Assembly: GCA_963784995.1 (NCBI GenBank)
Contig: CAWATZ010000006.1
Span: forward strand, 372,001 to 436,000
DNA from: CAWATZ01 sp963784995
GTDB lineage: Bacteria > Planctomycetota > Planctomycetia > Gemmatales > Gemmataceae
Reading direction: 5' to 3'
DNA: 64,000 bases
Shown here piece by piece: positions 27,548 to 37,090 of the stretch. The translations under genes were made by a program, and so were the position numbers. Numbering within the stretch: the stretch's first letter is position 1; each line of letters begins with the position of its first letter. Below the pieces are notes generated by a model, which saw nothing but the letters and a program-made list of their open reading frames with translations, searched no databases and was not told where the DNA came from.

Positions 27548-30023
27548 TCATTTTCGGATAGCTGCCTTGCCCTGTGCGGCCGCGTGCGGACCTGCCAGCG
27601 CCGCTTCCCGCGGAGCGCGAGACAACTGCTTTTCCATGTCCAGGATCTCGCGCGTGGTCTTCAGGACGGTGTCGGGGTTGAGCGAGATGCTGTCGATCCC
27701 GCACTTCACCAGGAAGCGGGCGAACTCCGGGTAATCGCTGGGCGCCTGGCCGCAGATGCCGATCTTCCGGCCGCAGGCCCGCACCCGGCGAATGACGTCC
27801 TCGACAAAGCGCATGACCGCCGGGTTGCGCTCGTCAAAGAGGTGGGAAACGATCTGCGAATCCCGGTCCAGTCCCAGCGTCAGCTGCGTCAGGTCGTTGG
27901 AGCCGATGGAGAAGCCGTCAAAGATCTGGGCGAAGTCTTCCGCCAGGATCACGTTGGACGGGATCTCGCACATCATGTACACTTCCAGCTCGTTTTTGCC
28001 ACGTTCGAGCCCGGCCTCCTTCATGACGGCCAGCACCTTCTTGCCCTCGTCCACGGTACGGACGACGGGAACCATCAACTTCACGTTAGTCAGCCCCATC
28101 TCCTCGCGAACCTGCTTCATGGCCCGGCACTCCAGGAGGAAGGCGTCTCGATAACGCTTGTCGTAGTAGCGTGACGCGCCCCGGAAGCCGATCATGGGAT
28201 TCTCTTCCTTGGGCTCAAACGTCTGTCCGCCCAGGAGCCCCGCGTATTCGTTGCTCTTGAAATCGGAGAGCCGGACGATCACGTCCTTGGGGTAGAACGC
28301 CGCGGCGATCTGGCCGACGCCTTCCGCCAGGCGCTGGACGAAGTAATCCCCCTTGTTCTGGAAGCCATGGGTGAGCTGGGCGATCTTCTCCTTGACCGGC
28401 CCCTCGGGCAGGGTATCGAAGTGCAGCAGGGCGAGGGGGTGAACCTGGATGGCACTGGAGATGATGAACTCTTCGCGGGCCAGGCCGACCCCGTCGTTGG
28501 GCAGGAAGGACAGCTCGAAAGCCTGGTCCGGGTTGCCGACGTTCATCATCACGTGCGTCCGCGGCCGGGGCAGGTTGCCCAGGTCGAGGACTTCCCGGTT
28601 GAACTTGAGGATGCCGTCAAACACCTGGCCGACCTCGCCCTCGGCGCAGGAGACAGTGACCTTCTGACCATCCTTCAGCAGAGTCGTCGCCTTCTCGGCG
28701 CCGACCACGCAGGGGACGCCGAGTTCCCGGCTGACGATGGCGGCATGGCAAGTACGGCCGCCGCGGTTGGTGACGATGGCCGACGCCATTTTCATGGCCG
28801 GCTCCCAGTCCGGGTCGGTCATGTCGGCGACGAGGACCTCGCCCGGGCGGAAACTCTGGATCTGCTCCACGTTCTTGATCACGCGCGCCGGGCCCGCGCC
28901 GATCTTCTCGCCGACGCTGTGCCCCTGGAGCAGCACCTTGCCCGGTTCCTTGAGCTGGTAGACTTCCAGAGAGGCTTTCTTCTGGCCCACGGCGTGGACC
29001 GTTTCCGGCCGGGCCTGCACGAGGAAGAGTTCCCCCGTCTTGCCGTCCTTGGCCCATTCGAGGTCCATCGGCAGCGGGCGTTTCGCCTTGGCCGAGTAGT
29101 GGTCCTCGACAAGGCAGCCCCAGCGCGCCAGGGTCAACACGTCGTCGTCGGTCAGACACAGCCGGCGACGGTCCTCCAGTGCGACCTTGACGATGCGCGT
29201 GCTCTGGCTGCCGCCCACGGCGTAGACCAGCTTCTCCTGCTTGGCGCCGACGTTGCGCTTCAGAGATGGCGCGGCGGCCCTGCTTGAGGGTGGGTTTGAA
29301 GACCAGGAACTCGTCGGGGTCCACCCGCCCCTTGACCACCATCTCCCCCAGGCCGTAGGCGGCGTTGATGAGGACGACGTCGGGGAAGCCGCTCTCGGTG
29401 TCGAGGGTGAACAGGACCCCCGAAGCCCCCAGGTCGGACCGAACCATCTTCATGATGCCGATCGACAGGGCGACCGCCAGGTTGTCGAAGCCCTTGTCCA
29501 CCCGGTAGGAGATGCCCCGGTCGGTGAACAGCGAGGAGAAGGACAGCAGGCAGGCCTCGAGCACGGCCCGCTCGCCGCGGATGTTCAGGTACGACTCCCC
29601 CGCCCCGGCGAAGCTGGCCTCGGGGAGGTCCTCCGCCGTGGCACTGGTGCGTACCGCCGTGTCGCATTCCGGGCCGTATTCCTGGCACAGCTTGCCGTAG
29701 GCCTCGACGATCTCCTGCCGCAGGTCCGAGGGGAGTGAGGCGGCCAGGATCGCCTCGCGCACCTTTCGCCCGCGCTCGGCGAGGCCCACGAGGTCCCGCG
29801 TGTCCAGCCCGCTCAGGAGCGCGGGGATCTTCTCTTTCAGGCCGCTGGTTTTCAGGAAATGCCAGTAGCCCTCGGCGGTGACGGCAAAGCCGTTCGGGAC
29901 GCGGATGCCTGTCGACGTCAGCTCGCGGTACATTTCCCCCAGCGAAGCGTTCTTGCCTCCGACGAGGCCGACGTCGCGGATGCCGATCTCTTTGAACCAG
30001 CGAATAAACCGAGGTGCGCTCAT
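27548..30023 (-). CDS. ppsA: Phosphoenolpyruvate synthase (pyruvate, water dikinase), frameshifted
   Basis: Converts pyruvate and ATP to PEP, AMP and phosphate. The N-terminal ATP-binding part shows VGGKNASLGEM and VRTSATAEDLPEASFAGAGES; the middle phosphohistidine site is GGRTCHAAIVSRELGVPC; the C-terminal barrel has MCEIPSNVILAEDFA and GICGQAPSDYPEF. Frame changes once, near 29260 (KQGRRAI to LKRNVGAKQEKLVYAV); with one base removed it encodes about 824 residues, near the usual ~800. ATG 30023 has AAAGGGA upstream. The -24/-12 type promoter at 30101-30116 would leave a leader of about 67 bases. Confidence 0.92.
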
Positions 30024-30100
30024 GGGTTCCCTTTCCTTTCGCACGACTTCAGCGGCAGCACCGACCCACGGTCAGTTTGCTTGACTTCCGGCCTCCCCTC

Positions 30101-30116
30101 TGCACTTGCCATGCCA
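30101..30116 (-). promoter_or_regulatory. Sigma-54 type -24/-12 promoter for ppsA
   Basis: Minus-strand sequence TGGCATGGCAAGTGCA: GG and GC have the sigma-54 spacing and TGGCA matches the -24 core. It shares CAAGTGCA with the UspA operon copy at 17917-17932. Confidence 0.6.
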
Positions 30117-30258
30117 GGGTCAAAGCGTCCCTTCGTTTTCGGCGCATGCGCTTGCCAGAAAATGAGTTGTGTCGTCAGTCCAATCTGGGTAACTTGCGAA
30201 CGCGCTGGGCCAGGCATACGTGCCGACAACGCACACCCAGGACCGAACTCGCTCACCA
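30117..30258 (-). promoter_or_regulatory. Conserved upstream activator region, copy 2
   Basis: Paralogous with 17933-18063, with the strongest identity just upstream of the -24 element and at the distal end (CCGAACTCGCTCACCAT, AACGCACACCC, GAGTTGTGTCG). The palindrome seen in copy 1 is imperfect here. A short minus-strand reading frame runs through it but is not conserved between copies, so I read it as regulatory DNA. Confidence 0.55.
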
Positions 30259-30344
30259 TGCGGGAATCCCATCAGAAAAGTTGGCGCTCCTGTCCACTTT
30301 GCCGGTCGGCGCCCGCTGGTACGGGCGAAGAGAGGGAAACAGTC

Positions 30345-31502
30345 ATGATCCGCAAGGTCGTTCTGAGCGTGCTGGTCCTGTCCGGGGCTGTGGGCGGGCT
30401 GGGGGCCTGGTGGTTGTCACGTGCGCGACCGAGCGCCCTGGAACTGCCGGGGGTGGTCGAGATCCAGGAAGTCCGGCTCGGCTCCAAGGTCGGCGGCCGG
30501 GTGGAGCGGGTCGTGGTCCGCGAGGGCGACCTGGTCCAGGCCAATCAGCCGCTGGTGTACTTCGAGGCCCCGGAGCTGAAGGCCCAGCTGCGGCAGAGCG
30601 AGGCCCGGCTGCAGTCGGCCCGGGCGGACCTGGACAGGGCCCGCAACGGTCCACGCTTTGAGGAAAAGGAGAATGCGAAGGCGGCGGTGGAGTCGGCCCA
30701 GGCACGCTGGCAACGGCTCAAGGCCGGCTACCGCGTCGAGGAGATCGAGCAGGCCCAGGCCGACCTGGACAGCGCCGAGGCCGAGCTGCTGGGGGCCCGG
30801 CGCGACTGGAAGCGGACCAGCCAGCTGATCGGCCAGCAGGCGGTCGCGCAGGCCGATTACGACACCATTCAAGCCAGCGTGGATCGGCTGCGCGGACGGG
30901 TCGAGTCGGCCCGGGCCAAGCTCAAGATGCTCAAGGCCGGCAGCCGGGCGGAAGAGATCGACGAGGCGGCGGCCGAGGTGCGGCGTGCCCAGGCCAGCTC
31001 TGACCTGCTCAAGGCCGGGACGCGGTCGGAAGAGATCGCCTCGGCCGATGCCAAGGTCGCGGAGATGGAGGGTCGGGTTGACGAGCTGAAGGCCAACCTG
31101 GAGGAAATGGTGATCCGGGCCCCCGAGTCGGTCCTGGTCGAGGTCCTGGCCGTCCGCAAGGGCGACGTGCTTGGTCCGAACCAGGCGGTCGCCCGGGTGC
31201 TGCGCGCCGACGATCTCTGGGTCAAGGTCTACGTTCCCGAAACCGAACTGGGCCGGGTCTGCCTGGGACAGAGTGTGGCCGTCACCATCGACTCCTATCC
31301 AGGACGGAACTTTGACGGCCAGATTGTCCAGATTGCCTCGGCCAGCGAGTTCACGCCGCGCAACGTCCAAAGCGCCGACGAGCGGAAACACCAGGTCTTC
31401 GCGGTCAAGGTGCGGGTCCCGGATTCTCAGAGGATCTTCAAGTCGGGCATGGCTGCCACCGTCCACGTTCCTCTGCACGATGGCAAGGAGGTTCTTCCAT
31501 GA
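30345..31502 (+). CDS. HlyD-family membrane fusion protein (YbhG-like)
   Basis: Periplasmic adaptor of the ABC transporter encoded next, 385 residues from ATG 30345 (AGAGGGA upstream). It starts with an anchor helix (VVLSVLVLSGAVGGLGAWWL), then a lipoyl half GSKVGGRVERVVVREGD, then an unusually long coiled coil with three related segments containing LKAGYRVEEI, LKAGSRAEEI and LKAGTRSEEI, then VLRADDLWVKVYVPE and a barrel. Its stop overlaps the next start as ATGA. It diverges from ppsA. Confidence 0.9.
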   Translation: MIRKVVLSVLVLSGAVGGLGAWWLSRARPSALELPGVVEIQEVRLGSKVGGRVERVVVREGDLVQANQPLVYFEAPELKAQLRQSEARLQSARADLDRARNGPRFEEKENAKAAVESAQARWQRLKAGYRVEEIEQAQADLDSAEAELLGARRDWKRTSQLIGQQAVAQADYDTIQASVDRLRGRVESARAKLKMLKAGSRAEEIDEAAAEVRRAQASSDLLKAGTRSEEIASADAKVAEMEGRVDELKANLEEMVIRAPESVLVEVLAVRKGDVLGPNQAVARVLRADDLWVKVYVPETELGRVCLGQSVAVTIDSYPGRNFDGQIVQIASASEFTPRNVQSADERKHQVFAVKVRVPDSQRIFKSGMAATVHVPLHDGKEVLP

Positions 31503-33661
31503 GCCCCAATCCCATCATCGACATCCGCTCGGTGTCGATCCGCTTCGGCTCGTTCACGGCGGTCGATCGGGTCAGCTTCCAGGTCTTTCCCGGTGAGGTG
31601 TTCGGCCTGCTGGGACCCAACGGCTCAGGCAAGACCACCCTGATCCGGGCCCTGTGCGGCCTGCTGCCGCTGAGCACCGGATCGGCCAGCGTCCTGGGGC
31701 GCGACGTCAGCCAGGAGGCCGAGGCGATCCGCGCCCAGACCGGCTACATGTCGCAGAAGTTCAGCCTCTACCACGACTTGACGGCCCAGGAGAACATGGA
31801 CTTCTATGCCGGCATTTACGGCCTGTCGCGTCAGGACAGCCTTCAGCGTCAGGACGAACTGGTCACCCTGATGGGTCTGGGACCGTATCGGAATCGGCGG
31901 GCCAGCCGGCTGTCGGGCGGCTGGAAGCAGCGTCTGGCCCTGGTCTGCACGCTGCTGCATCGGCCGAAACTGGTCTTCCTCGACGAGCCGACCGCCGGCG
32001 TCGATCCGGTGGCGCGCCGGGAATTGTGGGACCTGCTCTTTGAGTTGGCGGGGCAGGGCATCACTCTGGTCGTGACCACGCACTACATGGACGAGGCCGA
32101 GCGCTGCGGCCGGGTGGGCTATCTGTACCTGTCGCAACTGCTGGCCCTGGGCACACCCGACGAGCTGAAACGGCTGCCGGGCGTCACTCCACCCGGGACG
32201 CGCCGGCTGGAGATTCAGGCCGCGGACAGTGCCGCCTTGCTGAGCCGGCTGCGCACCCAGCCTGGCGTGCGGGAAGCGACCATCTTTGGCCAATCGATTC
32301 ACACCCTGGTCGAGGCGAACTGCAACCTGAAACAGCTGGATTTGGCGGAAGCCACGCTGCGCGAATCGCAGCCCAACCTGGAAGACGTGTTCGTCTCGCT
32401 GGCACGATCGGCCCAGAAGGGCGAGGCGAGCCGGGGGCGTCAGCCCCCGGATTCGGAGCCGACGAATCAGACTCCGACGAATCAGACTCCGACGAATCAA
32501 ACTCCGAATCCGGGGGCTGACGCCCCCGGCTCGCCTCGCCCACCTACTCCCCGCCCCACCCTGCAGCGCACCGCCTCGGTGGCCCGCAAGGAACTGCTGC
32601 ACGTCTTCCGCGATCCCATGATGCTCTTTTTCACTCTCTTCGTTCCGATCGTGCAGCTGTTCATGCTGGGTTTCGCCATCGACACCAACGTGCGCAATGT
32701 TCGCACGGTGATTTACGACCAGTGCGGCACCCAGGAGAGCCGGGCCCTGATCCGGCGCTTCGAGACCTCCCAGACGCTCAAGGTGATCGACTGCGTGTAC
32801 ACCGACGCGGAGCTGACGCGGGCCCTGGTCTCTGCTCGGGCCCACGTGGCCATCAAAATCCCGCGCGAATACTCGCAGCAGCTGGAGGCGGGCCGGACGG
32901 CCTCGGTGCTGCTTCTGGTGGACGGCAGCGAGTCGAGCGTGGCGTCCGAGGCGGTCAACGTTGGCAACGCCCTGGCACTGAGCGAATCGCTCGACCGCGT
33001 CCTGAGCGGCAAGTCGCTGCCGGTGGAGTGCCGGCCGCGTGTGCTGTTCAACCCGGACACGCGCACCGCCAACTTCTTCATCCCCGGCCTGATGTGCGTG
33101 CTGTGCCAGATGATGGCCACCATGCTGGCGGCCAACGCCATTGTCCGCGAGAAGGAGCAGGGCACTCTCGAGCAGCTGTTCATGACGCCGGTCCGGCCGC
33201 TGGAAGTGCTGGTCGGCAAGATGCTGCCCTACCTGGCCCTGACCTGCCTGGAGTTCTGCGTGATCGCACTGCTGATGCGGACCATCTTCCAGGTGCCGAT
33301 CCACGGGGCGTTTCCGCTTCTCCTGGCGCTGGTGCTGCCCTACGTCCTGACCATGCTGGGCATTGGCCTGCTGATCTCCTCCCGGGCCAGCACCCGCGAG
33401 GCGGCGTCGCAGCTCACCATCGGCACGGTACTGCCCTCGGTCTTCCTGTCGGGGTACATCTTCCCGACGGATTCGATGCCGTGGATCTTCCAGGCCCTCT
33501 CGAACGTGGTGCCGGCCACCTGGATGATCGACTCGGCTCGTGGCGTGATCCTGCGCGGCAGCACCTGGCGCGAGCTTGGCCTCAACGCCGTGGTCCTGTG
33601 GGGGCTGGCCCTGGTCTTCCTGCTGCTGGGGACGCTGCGCTTCCGCCGGCAAATCGCGTGA
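31499..33661 (+). CDS. ABC ATPase-permease fusion (YbhF + YbhS/R-like)
   Basis: Exporter subunit joining an ATPase and an ABC-2 permease in one 720-residue chain. ATPase about 1-300: LLGPNGSGKTT, RLSGGWKQRLAL, LVFLDEPTAGVDP. Permease from about 355: RKELLHVFRDPMMLFF, six helices with REKEQGTLEQLFMTPVRPLE. The linker (about residues 308-347) is encoded by a 39-bp inverted repeat whose loop is three tandem 15-base units, giving PTNQTPTNQTPTNQTP. In relatives these are usually two genes; here the repeat apparently replaced a stop/intergenic junction and kept the frame. Works with the adaptor upstream. Confidence 0.92.
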   Translation: MSPNPIIDIRSVSIRFGSFTAVDRVSFQVFPGEVFGLLGPNGSGKTTLIRALCGLLPLSTGSASVLGRDVSQEAEAIRAQTGYMSQKFSLYHDLTAQENMDFYAGIYGLSRQDSLQRQDELVTLMGLGPYRNRRASRLSGGWKQRLALVCTLLHRPKLVFLDEPTAGVDPVARRELWDLLFELAGQGITLVVTTHYMDEAERCGRVGYLYLSQLLALGTPDELKRLPGVTPPGTRRLEIQAADSAALLSRLRTQPGVREATIFGQSIHTLVEANCNLKQLDLAEATLRESQPNLEDVFVSLARSAQKGEASRGRQPPDSEPTNQTPTNQTPTNQTPNPGADAPGSPRPPTPRPTLQRTASVARKELLHVFRDPMMLFFTLFVPIVQLFMLGFAIDTNVRNVRTVIYDQCGTQESRALIRRFETSQTLKVIDCVYTDAELTRALVSARAHVAIKIPREYSQQLEAGRTASVLLLVDGSESSVASEAVNVGNALALSESLDRVLSGKSLPVECRPRVLFNPDTRTANFFIPGLMCVLCQMMATMLAANAIVREKEQGTLEQLFMTPVRPLEVLVGKMLPYLALTCLEFCVIALLMRTIFQVPIHGAFPLLLALVLPYVLTMLGIGLLISSRASTREAASQLTIGTVLPSVFLSGYIFPTDSMPWIFQALSNVVPATWMIDSARGVILRGSTWRELGLNAVVLWGLALVFLLLGTLRFRRQIA
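32419..32541. repeat. In-frame 39-bp inverted repeat with 15-bp tandem loop
   Basis: Arms 32419-32457 and 32503-32541 are perfect complements (core GAGCCGGGGGCGTCAGCCCC). The 45-base loop holds about three copies of GACTCCGACGAATCA. The whole element is translated as the linker of the ABC fusion. Confidence 0.85.
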
Positions 33662-34267
33662 GAAGCCGGCACGGCTTTGGCGTCTGTCAGCTGGGGTCGG
33701 GACAAGCCCGTGCCGAGTGGGGTCGGTTCACCCTGTGGAAGCTGCCCAATCCGTGAGGGTGTGGCCCCGGAGGCGCCGGCGGCGACGCAACTCGGTTTGG
33801 AGGGTCCGTTCGGACCCCAATCGCCCAGGTCTGGCAAACGATCCGGGAGGGGCCCAGGAACTTTGCCGCGAGCCCTTCACCGTCCGGCTGACGCCCTCCA
33901 CCGTGAGCCAGTGACCAGGCCGTCCTCCACCGCGCCACATTGCCAACGGCGCAAGCCTGGCGGTGTGGGTGCGTTGACGGAAGTGCAATTTCCACAGGGG
34001 CTTCCGACGCGGAAAAAGCGACACCGCCAGCACGTCAGCATCACACGGGGTCGCGAACTGCCCTCGTCTGGCACACCAGGCGGTCCCTGGCTTCTGCCAA
34101 TGCCTGGCAACCTCCTGAGACTGAACACAGAGGTGTCTGCTGGACTTCAGAATCTGGTAATGCCGGGATTGCGGGTTGCAACATTGTGGTATAATGGGGC
34201 AAATCCTGGGGCTGGATGGATGGTCAGGAATGGATTCACACCTGAACAACCCATCCAGGTTGAATAA
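33662..34267. other. Non-coding stretch before the HipA-like gene
   Basis: About 600 bases without a supportable gene. A plus-strand frame spans most of it, but its composition (Pro/Arg/Gly-rich, no family motif) reads as chance. Only the promoter at 34190-34195 stands out. Confidence 0.6.
34187..34195 (+). promoter_or_regulatory. Extended -10 promoter for the HipA-like operon
   Basis: TGG directly precedes a perfect TATAAT (34190-34195), the extended -10 form. A weak TTGCGG lies 15 bases upstream. It would start transcription near 34202, about 85 bases before the HipA-like gene. Confidence 0.5.
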
Positions 34268-34285
34268 GTGGAGCGGGAAGCGCGG

Positions 34286-35131
34286 ATGTCCACCGGAGAG
34301 ATGCCGTGGCGGCCCAAGCGGATCTTGCAACCAATCAAGGAGTTGCCGACTGGGTCCGCCGTCATCCTCGTCGAAACCGACCAGGGCGATGGCTACCTCA
34401 AAGCGATGGGGGCCGACAATGGCCCGCACGTGCTGGCTTGTGAATTGGTGGGGACGCTCGGCCAGCGCGTCGGGCTGCAAATGCTCGAATTCAACCTGAT
34501 CGACGTTCCCGGCAATCTGGATCTTCGGTTTGCGAATGGAAAGCCGGTGCAGCCCGGACCTGGGTTCATCACCCGCGCGGAGAAAGGGCATTCCTGGGGC
34601 GGGGATGAGTCCGAGCTGGGTGAACTGGACAACCCCCAGGACATCGGGCGGCTGGTCGTGTTCGATGCCTGGACGATGAACTGTGACCGCTACCGTCCGC
34701 CAAATGGAGGAACCCTGCGGCAGAAAAAAGACAATGTTTGGTTCTCAGAAAAAGGGGCAAGCAAAGGGAAGTTCATCCTGAAGGCGATCGACCAGGGGTG
34801 CTGTTTCACTTGCGAGGGTGATGTGACACGTCCCCGGCTTGAGCGGACTGTGAATGACGATCGACTCTATGGGTTGTTCCCAGCATTCCGGCCGTACGTG
34901 ACGCGAGATGGCCTGCTTCAAGCTCTTGAAGCAGTGGAAGCCATTCCCCGGGAGGAAGTCGAAACCATCATCAGTCGGGTGCCGAGAGAATGGCAGGTGG
35001 ACTCTTCGGCCTGCCGGGCCTGGTGCGATTGGATTTGTCAGCGGGCAAGAACCATCCGGCGAATCATCGAGCGCGAATGGCCGTCAGATCGGTTAACGGA
35101 CTTGCTTCCAAACGAGGGACAGACACCATGA
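34286..35131 (+). CDS. HipA-like kinase (HipA_2 family)
   Basis: Kinase-fold protein of the short HipA-like family, 281 residues from ATG 34286 (a GTG at 34268 is possible). It starts RPKRILQPIKELPTGSAV, lacks the HipA N-terminal subdomain, and keeps the catalytic region VVFDAWTMNCDRY (N-x-D) and FILKAIDQGCCF as the metal-binding Asp loop. It overlaps a DUF3037 gene as ATGA. HipA-like/DUF3037 pairs recur in bacterial genomes and are suspected toxin-antitoxin-like systems; substrate and toxicity are not known. GC content is lower than in the flanking transporter genes. Confidence 0.75.
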   Translation: MSTGEMPWRPKRILQPIKELPTGSAVILVETDQGDGYLKAMGADNGPHVLACELVGTLGQRVGLQMLEFNLIDVPGNLDLRFANGKPVQPGPGFITRAEKGHSWGGDESELGELDNPQDIGRLVVFDAWTMNCDRYRPPNGGTLRQKKDNVWFSEKGASKGKFILKAIDQGCCFTCEGDVTRPRLERTVNDDRLYGLFPAFRPYVTRDGLLQALEAVEAIPREEVETIISRVPREWQVDSSACRAWCDWICQRARTIRRIIEREWPSDRLTDLLPNEGQTP

Positions 35132-35949
35132 ACACCACCGGATACTACTCAATCATTCAGTTCTGCCCAGACCTATCACGGCGTGAAGTCGCCAACGTCG
35201 GCGTCGTTCTCCTGTGTCCGGAGACCGGCTTTCTGCAAACACGGATGGCTGAGGGTACAAGCCACGTCAAGCAGATGTTCCCGAAGCTGAAGGAAGACCC
35301 CCAGCGGCTGCGCAGCACCCTGCACAGCATCGCGACGCGCTTGCGCGTCGATGCGGATTCCTACAAGACCGTCGAAGCGCTCCGCCACTTCGCGGAAACG
35401 CGCGCCAATGCGATGCAGTTAACACTTCCCAGGCCGGTGTCCGTTGATGACCCCGAGGCCGAGCTGAACCGGCTGTTCACGCGCCTGGTCGGCGAACCCG
35501 AACAACGAAAGAAGAAGGCGGGAATTGAAGCGAAGCTGAATTCGGCGTTTGAGCAGGCAAACGTCTCGCATCTCATCCGCAGAAAAGTGCTGCTGGAGCT
35601 GCCGCGGCTCCATCGGCAGATCGAGGCTCCCTTCGGGTTTCAGAATGGCCGATTCAACGTCATTCAACCCACGAAGTTTGCCAACCAGCCTCCCACGGGA
35701 ATTCTGTCCCTCGCAGGGCGGTTCGAGATCGAAGGCGAGTTGCTCTTTGAGAACCCCGACTCGAAACTCGGCCCCTTGCAACTGGTCGTCGTGGCGCAGT
35801 TTGGGGAGGACCAGAAGGACGTTTCCGCCTTCGTTCAGGACCGGCTTGAGCAGAGCCATGCCCGGCTCGTGCGTCTGGAGCAGGTAGACGAGCTGATCCA
35901 GGAAATCCGAACCACGGCAAAGCCAATAGCCACGCCGTTTGATTCATGA
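35128..35949 (+). CDS. DUF3037 protein, partner of the HipA-like kinase
   Basis: A 273-residue protein beginning TGYYSIIQFCPDLSRREVANVGVVLLCPE, the DUF3037 hallmark, and ending with a domain containing LVVVAQFGEDQKDVSAFV. The start overlaps the kinase stop (ATGA), so the two are made together. No catalytic motif is visible. Its most likely role is antidote or adaptor for the kinase, inferred from gene pairing only. Confidence 0.75.
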   Translation: MNTTGYYSIIQFCPDLSRREVANVGVVLLCPETGFLQTRMAEGTSHVKQMFPKLKEDPQRLRSTLHSIATRLRVDADSYKTVEALRHFAETRANAMQLTLPRPVSVDDPEAELNRLFTRLVGEPEQRKKKAGIEAKLNSAFEQANVSHLIRRKVLLELPRLHRQIEAPFGFQNGRFNVIQPTKFANQPPTGILSLAGRFEIEGELLFENPDSKLGPLQLVVVAQFGEDQKDVSAFVQDRLEQSHARLVRLEQVDELIQEIRTTAKPIATPFDS

Positions 35950-36388
35950 CGACACGAGGTCACTGTTACCCTCGCATACGTGGGAGACGGGCTACGAGAC
36001 GAGGACGACAACCTGATCGCGCAAGCCGGCCGAGCCGCTGTAAGGTCTCTCCTGGACAATCTCTCTTGCGGACGGCCGGTGGGCACGGTAAAGAGCCCTC
36101 GTCGCTGCCAGAGAGGGGCGGCGTGGCCTCCTGGTCGCGGGGGCAAGGCCCTGGCTGGGAACGGAGCTGACCAGGGAGGCGGCGGCCACTTTGAGGCGCA
36201 TGCGGTAAAGGCGCCTTTCGTGAGAGCCTCTGCTTTTCACGTACCAGGGGTCACGCTGCTGCGATCTGTTGCCGTCAAGGTCAGGGTTGGGAACAAGATC
36301 GACGGGCGGCATTTGCGCGCCGGTCCGACACGCCACTGTCGATGGGACTGAAAGCGTAATGCTACTGGTCTAACTGCACAGGCGAAGC
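35950..36388. other. Stretch without recognised genes
   Basis: Between the DUF3037 gene and the convergent DUF2182 gene lie about 440 bases with only short unrelated frames; no tRNA-like fold, repeat family or strong promoter was seen. Confidence 0.55.
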
Positions 36389-37090
36389 CTAATGTAGGCA
36401 TTCATTCGTGCCGAATAACAGCCATCTCACGAATATCCACGCAGCAAGCGCGAAACAGCCAATTACCAGCGGTTTGCGTTTCAGGCGAAACATCCTTTTC
36501 TCTGCAACAGCTAATACGATACCGCCAGTCATTACGATAAGGTCGTGCCCCGTGATTCCGCACGCGAACATGAGCGGCCAGCACATTTTGAGGCAAGGTA
36601 TCCCGTGAACCGCACCCTGGCGGACCGCGTCCAGGTCGGCGCGCGGACCGGACGGGCACAGGGGAATCTGCCGGTGACAGCGCATGAACCAGAGAGCGCG
36701 GACAGGGAGCAACGCCCAGGCCGCAGCCAGCAGACAGAGTGTTGCCGCCGTCCGAAGATCGTGGGCAAGCGGGCACGTGCGGAGGAAAACGAACCCAACC
36801 CCGGCCAGCAGCCAGCAGGCCAGGTAGCCAAAGAGATACTCCAGCACGGCGCGCGGCCGTCTGCTGCGGTAGGAGCGGGTCGCGACGTCTCGCACCGCCG
36901 GCGCCGTCGTCGGCAGCATCATCGCCCCCACCATCATCATCCACGAAGTGAGGTCAGCAGCTTTTGTCGGAAACGGCCCGCAACACGAAATACGCCGTGC
37001 GACCGCGGCTTCCCCAACCATCCAAACCCATAACGCCGCCGCGACCGCAAGAACCAGCCGATCCGGGTACGTTCTCAATGCGGTCATCAT
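36389..37090 (-). CDS. DUF2182 integral membrane protein
   Basis: Predicted metal-binding membrane protein of 233 residues with about six helices. It carries the family motif MMMVGAMMLPTTAP and a Cys/His-containing stretch near LKMCWPLMFACGITGHDLI. The start overlaps the tyrosinase stop (ATGA), so both are translated together. Coupling to a copper enzyme suggests a role in copper delivery or membrane placement of the tyrosinase; this is inference from the pairing. Confidence 0.78.
   Translation of the reverse strand: MMTALRTYPDRLVLAVAAALWVWMVGEAAVARRISCCGPFPTKAADLTSWMMMVGAMMLPTTAPAVRDVATRSYRSRRPRAVLEYLFGYLACWLLAGVGFVFLRTCPLAHDLRTAATLCLLAAAWALLPVRALWFMRCHRQIPLCPSGPRADLDAVRQGAVHGIPCLKMCWPLMFACGITGHDLIVMTGGIVLAVAEKRMFRLKRKPLVIGCFALAAWIFVRWLLFGTNECLH

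Noticed and set aside
30020..30259. Minus-strand small protein through the activator block of ppsA
   Set aside because: Only the first few codons (MVSEFG) are shared with the other copy, which then stops; conservation follows DNA blocks, not codons.
33677..34267. Plus-strand frame before the HipA-like gene
   Set aside because: No family motif, Pro/Arg-rich, and the TATAAT promoter lies inside it.
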